A DNA stretch of 45,189 nucleotides from Nocardia brevicatena NBRC 12119 (GTDB lineage Bacteria > Actinomycetota > Actinomycetes > Mycobacteriales > Mycobacteriaceae): positions 1 through 45,189 of the forward strand of contig NZ_BAFU01000045.1 of NCBI RefSeq assembly GCF_000308495.1, given 5' to 3'. The position numbers and the translations under genes are program-made. This document shows, one piece after another, positions 1-8,667 of this stretch; positions within the stretch are counted from its first letter, which is position 1; every line of letters starts with the position of its first letter. The notes under the pieces are model-generated. The model was not told the DNA's origin. It searched no databases and saw only the letters and a program-made list of their open reading frames with translations.

Positions 1-3
1 TCA

Positions 4-35
4 CGATAGGGGACCCTTAACCGGGTCCCCTATCG
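4..35. terminator. Perfect 13-bp hairpin, probable transcription terminator
   Basis: Bases 4-16 and 23-35 are perfect inverted repeats (stem ending GGGGACCC, loop TTAACC), with a short T-containing stretch after the right arm. It lies ahead of the TPR gene, so it most likely ends transcription of a gene left of the window. The symmetric stem could act in either direction. Confidence 0.7.
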
Positions 36-168
36 TCGTTTGTGCACCGTTTTGCGGCGTGCGGTGGCCGCCGCGGATCCGGTGCGGACTGCCCGTAATC
101 TTTCAGGGGCAGAACAGTCGAACAGCTGCCGTCGGCAGATCCGTGTCATTCGAGAAAGGGAATCCACC

Positions 169-1584
169 GTGCCGGAAGAGAACGACGGTCGGAAACCGTT
201 CCGGCGTAATTCTCCCGCGCCGAGCTTCGGCCGCCGCGGCGAGAACGCCGACCGGCCGGGTCGTGATCGCAGCGGTGGTGCGTCCCCCGACGATCGTCGC
301 CGTGGCGGTGAGTGGCGTGGGGACGATACCCGGGGGTCCGAACGCGGGCGGGGTGGTTCGCGCGGAGAGCGTGCGGCCGACGATCGGCGGCGTGAGCGGG
401 AGCAAGGCGGTACCGACGGTGGTACCCGGCGCGGTTTCGGCCGCAACGGCTCCTCCGAGGCCGGCAGGCCGTGGAGCCGGGGTGGCGAAGAACGTTCCGC
501 GGGTCGCCGGGATACAGGGCGCACGGATCGGCCTGCGAGCGATCGTGGCCGTTTCGAGGACCGGCGGGGTGGTGCGGGGACCCGTGGTGCCGGCCGCGAA
601 GACCGGCCGAGTTCCGGAGGGTTCCGTGCTCGGAGCGCGGGCGAGGAGAACAGGCCGCGTCGCGGCGACTTCGGTGGTGAAGACGGGGGAACACGACAAG
701 GGTGGAGCGATCGCGGGGGGAGCGGGTCGCGTGGCCGACGGGACCGTGGCGAGGAAAGGCCGCGGCGGTGGGATACCGCCGATCGTAGGGAAGGTGACCG
801 CGGTACGGGCGGACATCGGGCATTGGGCGGCGGGGGGAAGGAACGCGGAGGGGAGCCGCGGCGCCGCGGCGGTGAGGGCGGTGGCCGGAGTTTCGACCGG
901 CGGCCGCCACGTCCGGAGGAGCCGGATCTGCCGGACGAGGTCAAGGCCACCGATCTCGACGTGTCGATTCGCCGAGACCTGCTCAGCCTGGACAAGGGCA
1001 ATGCCGAAACCGTCGCCCGGCATCTGGTGATGGCGGCGCAGTTGCTCGACGACGACCCCGCGCTGGCGCTGGCCCATGCGCGCGCCGCTCGGCAGCGGGC
1101 GGGCCGGATCGCGGTGGTGCGGGAGACCGCCGGCGTGGTCGCCTACCATGCCGGGGAATGGGCCGAAGCGCTGTCGGAACTGCGTACCGCGCGGCGGATG
1201 TCCGGCGGTTCCGGACTGCTCGCCGTGATGGCCGACTGCGAACGGGGCCTGGGACGGCCGGAACGGGCCATCGAACTCGGCCGCAGCGATGAGGGCCGCG
1301 CCCTGCGCGGCGACGAGGCCACCGAGCTGCGGATCGTCGTCGCGGGCGCCCGGATGGATCTCGGCCAATACGACCAGGCCGTGGTCACCCTGCAGACCCC
1401 CGAACTGGACCCGGCGCGGACCGGTTCGACGGCCGCGCGCCTCTTCTACGCCTACGCCGACGCCCTCGTCGCGGCCGGGCGTACCGATGAGGGTCTGACC
1501 TGGTTCCTCAACACGGCGGCTGCGGACCTGGACGGGGAGACCGACGCGGAGGAACGGGCGGCGGAGCTGACCGGCGAGCTGTGA
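169..1584 (+). CDS. TPR-type protein with long Arg/Gly-rich disordered N-terminus (Rv1691-like)
   Basis: A 471-residue protein. I chose the GTG at 169 because AAAGGG lies 6-12 bases upstream; the frame is open further up but reads as non-coding. Roughly residues 1-255 are low-complexity and rich in Arg, Gly, Asp, Glu and Ser, with many RGG- and DRR-like units and no predicted fold. The C-terminal part, from about residue 265, is helical with tetratricopeptide-like hairpins (DDDPALALAHARAARQRAG, then AGEWAEALSELRTARR). By position it matches Rv1691, the first gene of the tlyA-nadK-recN cluster. Its function is unknown; the RG-rich tail suggests RNA or nucleic-acid contact, but that is inference. 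Confidence 0.8.
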   Translation: MPEENDGRKPFRRNSPAPSFGRRGENADRPGRDRSGGASPDDRRRGGEWRGDDTRGSERGRGGSRGERAADDRRREREQGGTDGGTRRGFGRNGSSEAGRPWSRGGEERSAGRRDTGRTDRPASDRGRFEDRRGGAGTRGAGREDRPSSGGFRARSAGEENRPRRGDFGGEDGGTRQGWSDRGGSGSRGRRDRGEERPRRWDTADRREGDRGTGGHRALGGGGKERGGEPRRRGGEGGGRSFDRRPPRPEEPDLPDEVKATDLDVSIRRDLLSLDKGNAETVARHLVMAAQLLDDDPALALAHARAARQRAGRIAVVRETAGVVAYHAGEWAEALSELRTARRMSGGSGLLAVMADCERGLGRPERAIELGRSDEGRALRGDEATELRIVVAGARMDLGQYDQAVVTLQTPELDPARTGSTAARLFYAYADALVAAGRTDEGLTWFLNTAAADLDGETDAEERAAELTGEL

Positions 1585-1805
1585 AAGTGGAGGCCCGGGT
1601 GCGCCGGAGTTCCGCCGCGCGGTCCGGCCGTCGGTGGCTTCCGCGGTAGGAGCCATGGGCTGCGGTGACCGGTATGCGTCGGGGCCCACCCAAGGTCTGG
1701 ACTGACCGGAGCGGCGTCGCGGAGGGAGGGAAGACCCGGGGTCACGAGGGCCTCGACCCGCGCCGCCTCTGGCGGCGCAATCGAGTAGGGAAGTGGAGTG
1801 ACGTC

Positions 1806-2690
1806 ATGCGGCTGCGGGATCGATATCGGGCGCTGTTACTGGATCTGGACGGGACGCTGTACCGCGGAGACGCGGTGATAGAAGGCGGGCCCGCGGCGCT
1901 GGCCGGCGGCGAGCAGCAGCTGGTGTATGTGACCAACAACGCCAGTCGGGGGGCCGGGGTGGTCGCCGGCCATCTGGCGGAGCTCGGGTACGCGGCGACC
2001 GTGGATGATGTGGTCACCAGTGCCCAGGCTGCGGCCCGATTGCTGGCCGAGCGGCTCGACGGCGGTGCCGAGGTGTTGATCGTGGGCTCCGACGATCTGG
2101 CGGCGGAGGTACGGGCCGTGGGATTGCGGCCGGTGCGGCGGTTCGACGGGGTCGCGCCCGCCGCGGTGGTCCAAGGCCATTCGCCGAATACCGGATGGCC
2201 GGACCTGGCCGAGGCTTCCTATGCGTTGCGCGCCGATGCGCTATGGGTAGCCGCCAATACCGATCGGACGCTGCCGAACGAACGGGGTCTGGCGCCCGGG
2301 AACGGTGCCATGGTGGCCGCGCTGCGGGCCGCGTCGGACCGGGAACCGGTGGTGGCGGGCAAACCGTATCCGCCCCTGCTCGAGGATGCCCTGCGGCGGG
2401 CGGGCACCAGGGACGCGTTGGTGGTCGGCGATCGGCTCGACACCGATATCGAAGGGGCCGAGGCCGTGGCGGTGGATTCGCTGATGGTGCTCACCGGGGT
2501 CAGCACGCTGACGGAACTGGCCGGCCTGCCGGACGAACATCTGCCGACCTATGTCGCACAGACACTGGATGCGCTCAACCATCCCCCGGTGATGGGAGAA
2601 AGCTCCGATCCCGCCGCTATCGCGCAGAGGCTGCGAGAGAATCCCGGCCGGGCGGTGACGGTTCGCGCGGTGCGTTCCGTTATCCGATAG
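1806..2690 (+). CDS. HAD-superfamily class IIA phosphatase (NagD-like, Rv1692 family)
   Basis: A 294-residue protein starting at ATG 1806, the natural start just before motif I. HAD motif I is DLDGTLYRGD near residue 13 (first Asp nucleophile, second Asp general acid); TNNAS is motif II and GDRLDTDIEGA is the C-terminal Mg-binding motif. The cap between motifs II and III is of the C2/IIA type found in NagD and glycerol-3-phosphate or p-nitrophenyl phosphatases. In mycobacteria the Rv1692 family is reported as a glycerol-3-phosphate phosphatase, so a role in recycling lipid-derived glycerol phosphate is plausible. The reading frame is open upstream to 1665, but that part lacks domain features. 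It sits 13 bases before the next small gene in a co-directional series. Confidence 0.88.
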   Translation: MRLRDRYRALLLDLDGTLYRGDAVIEGGPAALAGGEQQLVYVTNNASRGAGVVAGHLAELGYAATVDDVVTSAQAAARLLAERLDGGAEVLIVGSDDLAAEVRAVGLRPVRRFDGVAPAAVVQGHSPNTGWPDLAEASYALRADALWVAANTDRTLPNERGLAPGNGAMVAALRAASDREPVVAGKPYPPLLEDALRRAGTRDALVVGDRLDTDIEGAEAVAVDSLMVLTGVSTLTELAGLPDEHLPTYVAQTLDALNHPPVMGESSDPAAIAQRLRENPGRAVTVRAVRSVIR

Positions 2691-2703
2691 CGTTGAGAGC
2701 ACG

Positions 2704-2979
2704 ATGAGTACCTCAACCTCCCGTCCGCACACACCCGGCACGTCCCGGCCGGGAGTCCCGCTGCCCGGTCGACATCTGCCCGGGGCGCAGGTGGCCGATA
2801 CGCCGGCCGATCCGGAACGGATCCGAGCCGAGGTCGACGAATTGCTGGCCGAGCTCGACTCCCGAACGGGGGCCGCCGGTGCGGATACCTTCGGCAACGA
2901 CCTCGCCCGGCGAGCGCACATTCTGGAACAGGCACACGACGTGTTGGTCCAGGCATTGGCCACCGTGGACAAGATCTGA
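2704..2979 (+). CDS. Small conserved actinobacterial protein (Rv1693-like)
   Basis: A 91-residue soluble protein of unknown function. The first 40 residues are Pro/Thr/Ser-rich and probably flexible. The rest is an acidic helical region (RIRAEVDELLAELDSR, then AHILEQAHDVLVQALATVDKI), consistent with a short helical hairpin. It lies between the HAD phosphatase and tlyA exactly as Rv1693 does, with one base separating its stop from the tlyA start, so translation is probably coupled. No signal peptide, membrane segment or catalytic motif is visible. Confidence 0.8.
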   Translation: MSTSTSRPHTPGTSRPGVPLPGRHLPGAQVADTPADPERIRAEVDELLAELDSRTGAAGADTFGNDLARRAHILEQAHDVLVQALATVDKI

Positions 2980-2980
2980 G

Positions 2981-3802
2981 GTGGCCAGGCGCGCGCGAGT
3001 GGATGCCGAACTGGTTCGGCGCGGATTGGCGCGGTCGCGCGAGCACGCGGTCGAGCTGATCGGAGCCGGTCGCGTCCTGATCAACGGCACCGTCGCGGTG
3101 AAACCGGCGACGGGGGTTACCGCGGACACCCCGCTGCTGGTGCGTGAACAGGCCGACGAGGTGTCGTGGGCCTCACGCGGTGCGCACAAACTGCTCGGCG
3201 CACTCGAGGCGTTCGAGCCGCAAGGGCTGGCGGTGGCGGGGAAACGTTGCCTGGACGCCGGAGCCTCGACGGGCGGATTCACCGATGTGCTGTTGTCGCG
3301 GCACGCACGGGAAGTGGTAGCCGTCGACGTCGGCTACGGGCAGTTGGTGTGGCGGCTGCGCAACGACGAGCGGGTGCGGGTCTTCGACCGCACCAATGTC
3401 CGCGGTCTCACCGCGGCGGTGATCGGTGGCACGGTGGAGCTGGTCGTCGCGGACCTGTCGTTCATCTCGCTGGGGCTGGTGCTGCCCGCGTTGGCCGACT
3501 GCGCCGCACCGGGGGCAGATCTGTTGCCGATGGTGAAGCCGCAATTCGAAGTCGGCAAGGAGCGAGTAGGCTCCGGCGGTGTGGTGCGCGATTCGGAATT
3601 GCGCGCCGAAGCGGTGCGCACGGTGGCGGCGTCCGCCGCGGAACTGGGACTACGGACCATGGCGGCGGTGGCCAGTCCGCTGCCGGGGCCGTCCGGAAAT
3701 GTCGAATACTTTCTGTGGCTGCGCCGCGACGGGTCCACCGACTACGACGGTGACCGGGTCGCGGCCCTGGTCGAACGCGCGATCGAGGAGGGGCCACGGT
3801 GA
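2981..3802 (+). CDS. tlyA: TlyA, 16S/23S rRNA (cytidine-2'-O)-methyltransferase
   Basis: A 273-residue protein. GTG 2981 follows the upstream stop by one base; the earlier in-frame ATG at 2879 lies inside the preceding gene. Residues 1-60 form an S4 RNA-binding domain ([19 protein letters not shown]). The FtsJ-like methyltransferase follows, with SAM motif [11 protein letters not shown] at 92-102 and the MVKPQFEVG motif containing the catalytic lysine. TlyA methylates C1409 of 16S and C1920 of 23S rRNA, and its loss gives capreomycin and viomycin resistance in mycobacteria. The linker between the domains reads [10 protein letters not shown]; as I recall the M. tuberculosis protein, that place has an RxWV tetrapeptide, so only the Trp is kept here. 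Confidence 0.95.
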   Translation: MARRARVDAELVRRGLARSREHAVELIGAGRVLINGTVAVKPATGVTADTPLLVREQADEVSWASRGAHKLLGALEAFEPQGLAVAGKRCLDAGASTGGFTDVLLSRHAREVVAVDVGYGQLVWRLRNDERVRVFDRTNVRGLTAAVIGGTVELVVADLSFISLGLVLPALADCAAPGADLLPMVKPQFEVGKERVGSGGVVRDSELRAEAVRTVAASAAELGLRTMAAVASPLPGPSGNVEYFLWLRRDGSTDYDGDRVAALVERAIEEGPR

Positions 3803-4761
3803 ACGCGATGGCGGGCGGATCCGGGCTGCGGGAGATTCTGCTGGTTGCGCACCCGGGTCGGGCCGAGATCATCGAGACCGCGCATCGGGTGGCCAAGCTC
3901 TGCGCCGATGCCGGGATCGTGCTGCGAGTACTCGCCGACGAGGCCTACAGTACGCGCTTCGACACCGGCCTCGAACCCGGTGTGGATCCGGTGCGGGTGG
4001 TCGACCACGAGCCGGAGGCGGCGCGGGGCTGCGAGATGGTATTGGCCCTCGGCGGGGACGGAACCTTCCTGCGGGCGGCGGAGCTGGCCCGTAATGCCTC
4101 GGTGCCGGTGCTCGGTATCAATCTGGGCCGGATCGGCTTCCTCACCGAGGCCGAGGCCGAACACCTGGACGAGGCCTTGGCGCAGGTGGTGCGGGGGGAC
4201 TATCGCGTCGAACAGCGGATGACGCTCGATCTGTGCGTGCGCGTCGATGACGAGGTCGTCGAACGCGGCTGGGCCCTCAACGAGGCCAGTATCGAGAACG
4301 CCGTCCGTATGGGGGTGCTCGAGGTGGTGCTCGAGGTGGACGGGCGGCCGGTGTCGTCCTACGGTTGCGACGGGATACTCATCGCCACCCCGACCGGTTC
4401 CACCGCTTACGCGTTCTCCGCCGGCGGACCGGTGGTGTGGCCGGAACTGGAAGCGCTGCTGGTCATTCCGAGCAATGCGCACGCGCTGTTCGCGCGACCC
4501 CTGGTGACCAGCCCCGATTCCCGGATCGCGGTTGAGTCCGTTGCCACCGGCCACGATGCGATAGTTTTCCTGGATGGCAGGCGCACCCTCGCATTGCCGC
4601 GAGGCGGCCGAGTGGAAGCGGTCCGGGGTGCCGAGCCGGTGCGGTGGGTGCGGTTGGATTCCGCGCCGTTCGCCGACCGGATGGTGCGCAAGTTCGAGTT
4701 GCCGGTGACAGGCTGGCGTGGCCGACGGGAGGGCACACGTGCTGACAGAGATACGGATTGA
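3799..4761 (+). CDS. nadK: NAD kinase
   Basis: A 320-residue inorganic polyphosphate/ATP-NAD kinase, which phosphorylates the 2'-OH of the adenosine ribose of NAD to make NADP. The diagnostic GGDGT motif is at residues 85-89, followed by [10 protein letters not shown], the NE-containing segment [10 protein letters not shown], and the glycine-rich [13 protein letters not shown] that shapes the active site. The GTG start at 3799 overlaps the tlyA stop by four bases; ATG 3808 is a possible alternative. Length and order (tlyA-nadK-recN) match other actinobacteria. The last residues ([13 protein letters not shown]) are low-complexity and lie over the recN start. Confidence 0.95.
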   Translation: MNAMAGGSGLREILLVAHPGRAEIIETAHRVAKLCADAGIVLRVLADEAYSTRFDTGLEPGVDPVRVVDHEPEAARGCEMVLALGGDGTFLRAAELARNASVPVLGINLGRIGFLTEAEAEHLDEALAQVVRGDYRVEQRMTLDLCVRVDDEVVERGWALNEASIENAVRMGVLEVVLEVDGRPVSSYGCDGILIATPTGSTAYAFSAGGPVVWPELEALLVIPSNAHALFARPLVTSPDSRIAVESVATGHDAIVFLDGRRTLALPRGGRVEAVRGAEPVRWVRLDSAPFADRMVRKFELPVTGWRGRREGTRADRDTD

Positions 4762-6520
4762 CGGCCTGGGTGTCATATCCACTGCTACCGCGCAATTCCA
4801 CGAGGGTTTGACGGTGCTCACCGGGGAGACCGGTGCGGGTAAGACGATGGTGGTAACCAGTCTGCACCTGTTGAGCGGGGCGCGCGCCGACGCGGGCCGG
4901 GTGCGTCTGGGTGCGTCGAGGGCGGTGGTGGAGGGCCGGTTCACCGTCGACGGGGTGAACGCCGCGGCCCGTGCCGAGGCGGAGCAGGTATTGGAAGCGG
5001 CGGCCGCCGAGCCCGACGACGACGGCAGTATCATCGCGATCCGCACGGTGAACAGCGACGGGCGTTCGCGCGCGCATCTGGGTGGTCGCGGGGTTCCCGC
5101 CTCGGTACTGGCCGATTTCACCGCTGGGCTGCTGACGGTGCACGGGCAGAACGACCAATTGCGGTTGCAGCGTCCCGAACAGCAGTTGAACGCCTTGGAT
5201 CGCTTCGCTGCCGAAAGCGTCGGATCGCTGTTACAGGAATATCAGGAGCAGCGCCGCGCCTGGCTGGACGCACGCACCGAACTGCTGGAACGCACCGCGC
5301 GCAGCCGGGAGCTGGCGTTGGAGGCCGAGCGGCTCACCCAGTCGCTCGCCGAAATCGACGCCATTGCACCGGAACCCGGGGAAGACGAGCGTCTGGTCGC
5401 GGAGATCCGCCGGCTCAGTGATCTGGATTCGCTGCGGGAGGCGGCCGCCACCGCGCACGATGCCCTGGCCGGGCCCGCCGACAATCCGGGGGAGGAGGCC
5501 GGGGCGCTGGATGCGTTGGGGGTGGCGCGTTCTCGTCTGGAGGGTGCCGAGGATCCGGAACTGGCCGCGCTCGTTCCGCGTTTGGGGGAGGCGATCGCCG
5601 TGGTGGTGGATCTGACCACCGAGTTGAGCGGCTATCTGTCGGATCTGCCGTCCGATCCGGGGGCGCTGGATTCGATGTTGACCCGGCAGGCCGAGCTGAA
5701 GTCGTTGACGCGCAAATACGCCGCCGATATCGACGGGGTGATCGCGTGGGCCGACGAGGCGCGTGCCCGGTTGGCATCGCTGGATATCTCGGAGGAGGCG
5801 CTGGCCGCGCTGGCCGCCGAGGTCGACCGCACTGCCGAGCGGGTGCGGGCCGCTGCGGTGAAGTTGTCCGCGGCGCGGGCCGAGGCGGCGGTCCGGCTCG
5901 CCGACGCGGTGAGTGCCGAACTGAGCGGGCTGGCCATGGGCAATGCGCGTCTCGAGGTGGAGGTGCGACCGGTACTCGCGGGACCGCAGGATTCCGCGCC
6001 GTTGACCGTGGACGGTGTGGAACTGCATGCCGGCGCGACGGGGGTGGACGAGGTGGAGTTCCGGCTGGCGGCCCATTCGGGTGCGCAGTCGCTGCCGCTG
6101 AGCAAGAGCGCTTCCGGCGGTGAGCTGTCGCGGGTGATGTTGGCGCTGGAAGTGGTGCTGGCCGGCTCCGAGCACGGAGTGACCATGGTATTCGACGAGG
6201 TGGATGCCGGCGTCGGTGGTCGGGCGGCGGTGGAGATCGGACGCCGGTTGGCGCGGTTGTCGCGCACCCACCAGGTGATCGTGGTGACGCATCTGCCGCA
6301 GGTCGCCGCGTTCGCCGATACCCATCTGGTGGTGAACAAGTCCGACGAGGACGACGGCACCGTCAATTCCGGTGTGCGGGCGCTGACCAACGACGAGCGG
6401 GTGGTGGAGTTGGCTCGTATGCTGGCCGGTCTCGATGACACCGAAACCGGGCGGGCGCATGCCTGGGAGTTGCTGAATATCGCGCGTGCCGAGCGGATGG
6501 CGGTCGGTAATACGCTCTGA
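4739..6520 (+). CDS. recN: DNA repair ATPase RecN
   Basis: A 593-residue SMC-like protein acting early in double-strand break repair. Walker A is GETGAGKT at residues 29-36. A long alpha-helical, coiled-coil-like central region (about 150-400) separates it from the ABC signature ([13 protein letters not shown]) and Walker B ([12 protein letters not shown]), with the switch histidine in [13 protein letters not shown] chose GTG 4739 because [13 protein letters not shown] matches the usual N-terminus and GGGAGG lies 6-11 bases upstream; the start overlaps nadK by 23 bases. A strong hairpin follows the stop, so recN likely ends this operon. Confidence 0.95.
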   Translation: MLTEIRIDGLGVISTATAQFHEGLTVLTGETGAGKTMVVTSLHLLSGARADAGRVRLGASRAVVEGRFTVDGVNAAARAEAEQVLEAAAAEPDDDGSIIAIRTVNSDGRSRAHLGGRGVPASVLADFTAGLLTVHGQNDQLRLQRPEQQLNALDRFAAESVGSLLQEYQEQRRAWLDARTELLERTARSRELALEAERLTQSLAEIDAIAPEPGEDERLVAEIRRLSDLDSLREAAATAHDALAGPADNPGEEAGALDALGVARSRLEGAEDPELAALVPRLGEAIAVVVDLTTELSGYLSDLPSDPGALDSMLTRQAELKSLTRKYAADIDGVIAWADEARARLASLDISEEALAALAAEVDRTAERVRAAAVKLSAARAEAAVRLADAVSAELSGLAMGNARLEVEVRPVLAGPQDSAPLTVDGVELHAGATGVDEVEFRLAAHSGAQSLPLSKSASGGELSRVMLALEVVLAGSEHGVTMVFDEVDAGVGGRAAVEIGRRLARLSRTHQVIVVTHLPQVAAFADTHLVVNKSDEDDGTVNSGVRALTNDERVVELARMLAGLDDTETGRAHAWELLNIARAERMAVGNTL

Positions 6521-6572
6521 GCGCGTATCCGCCCGGTTGTTCGTCTCGCTCGGGCGGGGGTGGAGATTCGGC

Positions 6573-6608
6573 CGCGCGGACCTCCACCTGGATGCGGAGG
6601 TCCGCGCG
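6573..6608. terminator. 13-bp hairpin between convergent genes, likely bidirectional terminator
   Basis: Bases 6573-6585 and 6596-6608 are perfect inverted repeats (arm CGCGCGGACCTCC, 10-base loop). It lies between the recN stop and the stop of the opposing SRPBCC gene. There is no strong T-run on either side, so it is either a non-canonical terminator or a 3'-end stabiliser. Confidence 0.7.
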
Positions 6609-6622
6609 CTACGTTGGCCGGG

Positions 6623-7042
6623 TCAGCGAACCGCTTTGTGGGCCGCGGTGATGAATTGGCCGATGAGACCGCGCAGGCCGATTTCCATGACCTTGGCCGG
6701 AATGGGCAGTTTCGGCTCCGATTCCATGGTGTAGGAGACGCGGGTACCGCCCTCGGCATCGGCGAAGGTGATGATGCCGACGTGCCGCTTCACCGGTGCG
6801 CCTTTGACGATCTTGTATTCCATTCGTTCGCCCGGCACCAGGTTGGTGATCTCCTCGGTGACGCCGACCGGGCCGATTCCGATCTGGTGCTGCGCGCCCA
6901 CGCCTTCACGTTCGGTCAGCCCCTCCTTGACGAGCTTGACCTGGACCGGGATGTAGGGGTTGATGCTCTCGCGGTCGGCGAACAGTCGGTACAGGGTCTC
7001 GCGCGGGGCGGCGATGACGGTATCGACGGTGGTGCTGGCCAT
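6623..7042 (-). CDS. SRPBCC-family (START-like fold) protein
   Basis: A 139-residue protein starting at the ATG whose A is base 7042. GAGGAG lies 6-11 bases upstream, favouring it over the longer reading frame. The sequence begins TVDTVIAAPRETLYRLFAD, the typical opening of the polyketide cyclase/dehydrase-type SRPBCC fold. It continues with antiparallel strands (GERMEYKIV, RHVGIITF, TRVSYTMES) and a long C-terminal helix (LRGLIGQFITAAHKAV). Members bind hydrophobic ligands or lipids; no ligand can be assigned here. Together with the short ORF upstream it interrupts the recN-steA order seen in M. tuberculosis. Confidence 0.85.
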   Translation of the reverse strand: MASTTVDTVIAAPRETLYRLFADRESINPYIPVQVKLVKEGLTEREGVGAQHQIGIGPVGVTEEITNLVPGERMEYKIVKGAPVKRHVGIITFADAEGGTRVSYTMESEPKLPIPAKVMEIGLRGLIGQFITAAHKAVR

Positions 7043-7166
7043 GGAGTCTCCTCGCTCGAACGTAGCTGTGGTCGGCAGCATACGCGGTGATCCGAAACAG
7101 CCATTACGGCGAGTGACGGGCATATGCCCGGCGGATCTTTGGCTATCCGTCGGGTTCGCGGGCGGA

Positions 7167-7226
7167 TCAGATCTCGAGGAGGGCGAGCAGGATATCGAGG
7201 GCGGTCGAGAGGAGTTGAGCGATCAT
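7167..7226 (-). CDS. Possible 19-residue amphipathic peptide
   Basis: On the minus strand, an ATG (A at base 7226) 8 bases after AAGGGA opens a 20-codon frame reading MIAQLLSTALDILLALLEI and stop. Fifteen of the 18 codons after the start end in G or C, as in real genes here. The product is almost all hydrophobic with one Asp, one Glu and no basic residue; as a helix it would be amphipathic or membrane-associated. It could be a small membrane peptide, a leader peptide or a type I toxin-like product. It is far below normal gene-calling size, so the call rests on the ribosome site and composition. Confidence 0.4.
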   Translation of the reverse strand: MIAQLLSTALDILLALLEI

Positions 7227-7452
7227 TCCTGATTCCCTTCTACGATCGATAGAGGTAGCGAAAAGATAGCCATTCGCTCGAAGATGGCGGCGGAATCCAG
7301 GTGACGGCCGCGTGTTGCCGCACCGGCGGGCCGTGAACCCGCCTCGTCATCGGTCGTTCTACCAGGTCAATTCGTATGAGGGCGGTTGCGTCGCCCCTCG
7401 GCGCGCGGCGCGCCTCCACCGTTGTGGGCGGGTTTGCCGACATCATCGGGCC
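7227..7452. other. Divergent intergenic region upstream of steA with a GC palindrome
   Basis: No gene is recognised here. Bases 7400-7414 form a near-perfect palindrome (GGCGCGC, one base, GCGCGCC), about 40 bases before the steA ATG, which might be an operator. The rest should hold the steA promoter and that of the minus-strand short ORF, but no convincing -35/-10 pair was found. Confidence 0.35.
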
Positions 7453-8667
7453 ATGAGGATGCTGGCGCTGTTGTCCAAGCACACCGAGACGCTGCCCGGC
7501 CGGACCGGAACCGCCCGGGTAGACCGCAACACCCGGCGACTGCTGGACCGAGTCGGTCCGGGCGATATCGCGGTGATCGACGAGATGGACCTGGACCGGA
7601 TCACCGCCGACCGGCTGCTCGGGGCCGGGGTGGTCGCGGTGATCAACACCTCGCCCTCCATCTCCGGACGCTATCCCAATCTGGGCCCGGAAATGCTGGT
7701 GGACAATGGTATCCAACTACTGGACACGGTGAGCAGCGATGCCTTCGGCAAGATCAAGGACGGTGCCCGGGTCCGAATCGATCGCGGCGTGGTCTATGCC
7801 GACCGGCTGACCAAGAAGGAACCGGAGGTCCTGGTCGAGGGAATCGAGCTGGACGCCGCCGCCGTCGCCGAGCGGATGCACGAGGCGCGCAACGGACTCG
7901 CCGACCATCTGGAGGCGTTCGCGGGCAACACCATCGAATTCATCCACACCGAGTCCGGTTTGCTCATCGACGGTATCGGGGTACCGGACGTGGACCTGGA
8001 CATGCACGGCCGGCATGTCGTGGTGGTGGGCGACGGACCCGGTCACGAGAACGACCTGAAACGGCTCAAACCGTTCCTCAAGGAGTACACGCCGATCCTG
8101 ATCGGGGTCGGGCGCGGTGCCGACACCCTGATGAGACGCGGATACCGACCGGATCTGATCGTCGGTGACCCCGACGAGATCACCGGCAAAACACTGAGAT
8201 CCGGCGCCGAGGTGATCCTGCCCGCCGATATCGACGGCGCCGCCAAGGGGTTGGAGCGGATCCAGGATCTCGGCATCGGCGCGACCACCTTTCCGTCCTC
8301 GGGGGCGCCCGCGGATCTGGCGCTGCTGCTGGCGCATCACCACGGTGCGGCGCTGATCGTCACCGCGGGTGCGGCGGCCTCGTTGGACGAATTCTTCGAC
8401 CGGGGTCGTCGCGACAGCAATCCGGCGACCTTCCTGACCCGGTTGAAGGTGGGCAATACGCTCATGGACGCGTCCGCGGTCGCCACGCTGTACCGCAACC
8501 GGGTGTCGGGTACCGTCATCGCCCTGCTGGTCCTGGCGGCGCTGCTCGCGGTGATCGTGGCGGTGTTGGCGACGCACGGTGGCAGTGAAGTCCTGGACTG
8601 GTTCGTCGATCTGTGGATCCGGGCGCAGGACCGGACACAGACGCTGTGGGGGGATATCCGGCGGTGA
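7453..8667 (+). CDS. steA: SteA, cell-separation factor (Rv1697 family)
   Basis: A 404-residue protein starting at ATG 7453 (MRMLALLSKHTETLPG). The N-terminal two thirds resemble thiamine-pyrophosphokinase-like folds (VVVVGDGPGHENDLKRLKPF, YRPDLIVGDPDEITGKTLR). The C-terminus has one membrane helix (VIALLVLAALLAVIVAVLATHGG) followed by a short tail. In Corynebacterium glutamicum SteA and SteB form a complex that promotes cell separation by controlling the RipA peptidoglycan hydrolase. The 4-base overlap with the next gene and the same gene pair support that role here. The frame is open upstream to 7312, but that stretch does not look like protein. Confidence 0.88.
   Translation: MRMLALLSKHTETLPGRTGTARVDRNTRRLLDRVGPGDIAVIDEMDLDRITADRLLGAGVVAVINTSPSISGRYPNLGPEMLVDNGIQLLDTVSSDAFGKIKDGARVRIDRGVVYADRLTKKEPEVLVEGIELDAAAVAERMHEARNGLADHLEAFAGNTIEFIHTESGLLIDGIGVPDVDLDMHGRHVVVVGDGPGHENDLKRLKPFLKEYTPILIGVGRGADTLMRRGYRPDLIVGDPDEITGKTLRSGAEVILPADIDGAAKGLERIQDLGIGATTFPSSGAPADLALLLAHHHGAALIVTAGAAASLDEFFDRGRRDSNPATFLTRLKVGNTLMDASAVATLYRNRVSGTVIALLVLAALLAVIVAVLATHGGSEVLDWFVDLWIRAQDRTQTLWGDIRR

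Noticed and set aside
4-35. Left-edge hairpin as the 3' end of a tRNA or rRNA gene
   Set aside because: No CCA end, T-loop or anticodon arm can be made from these bases; a terminator explains it better.
103-1689. Long open frames on the minus strand (and alternative plus frames) opposite the RG-rich TPR gene
   Set aside because: Composition is Arg/Pro/Thr-rich and motif-free; such frames are expected opposite high-GC repetitive coding sequence.
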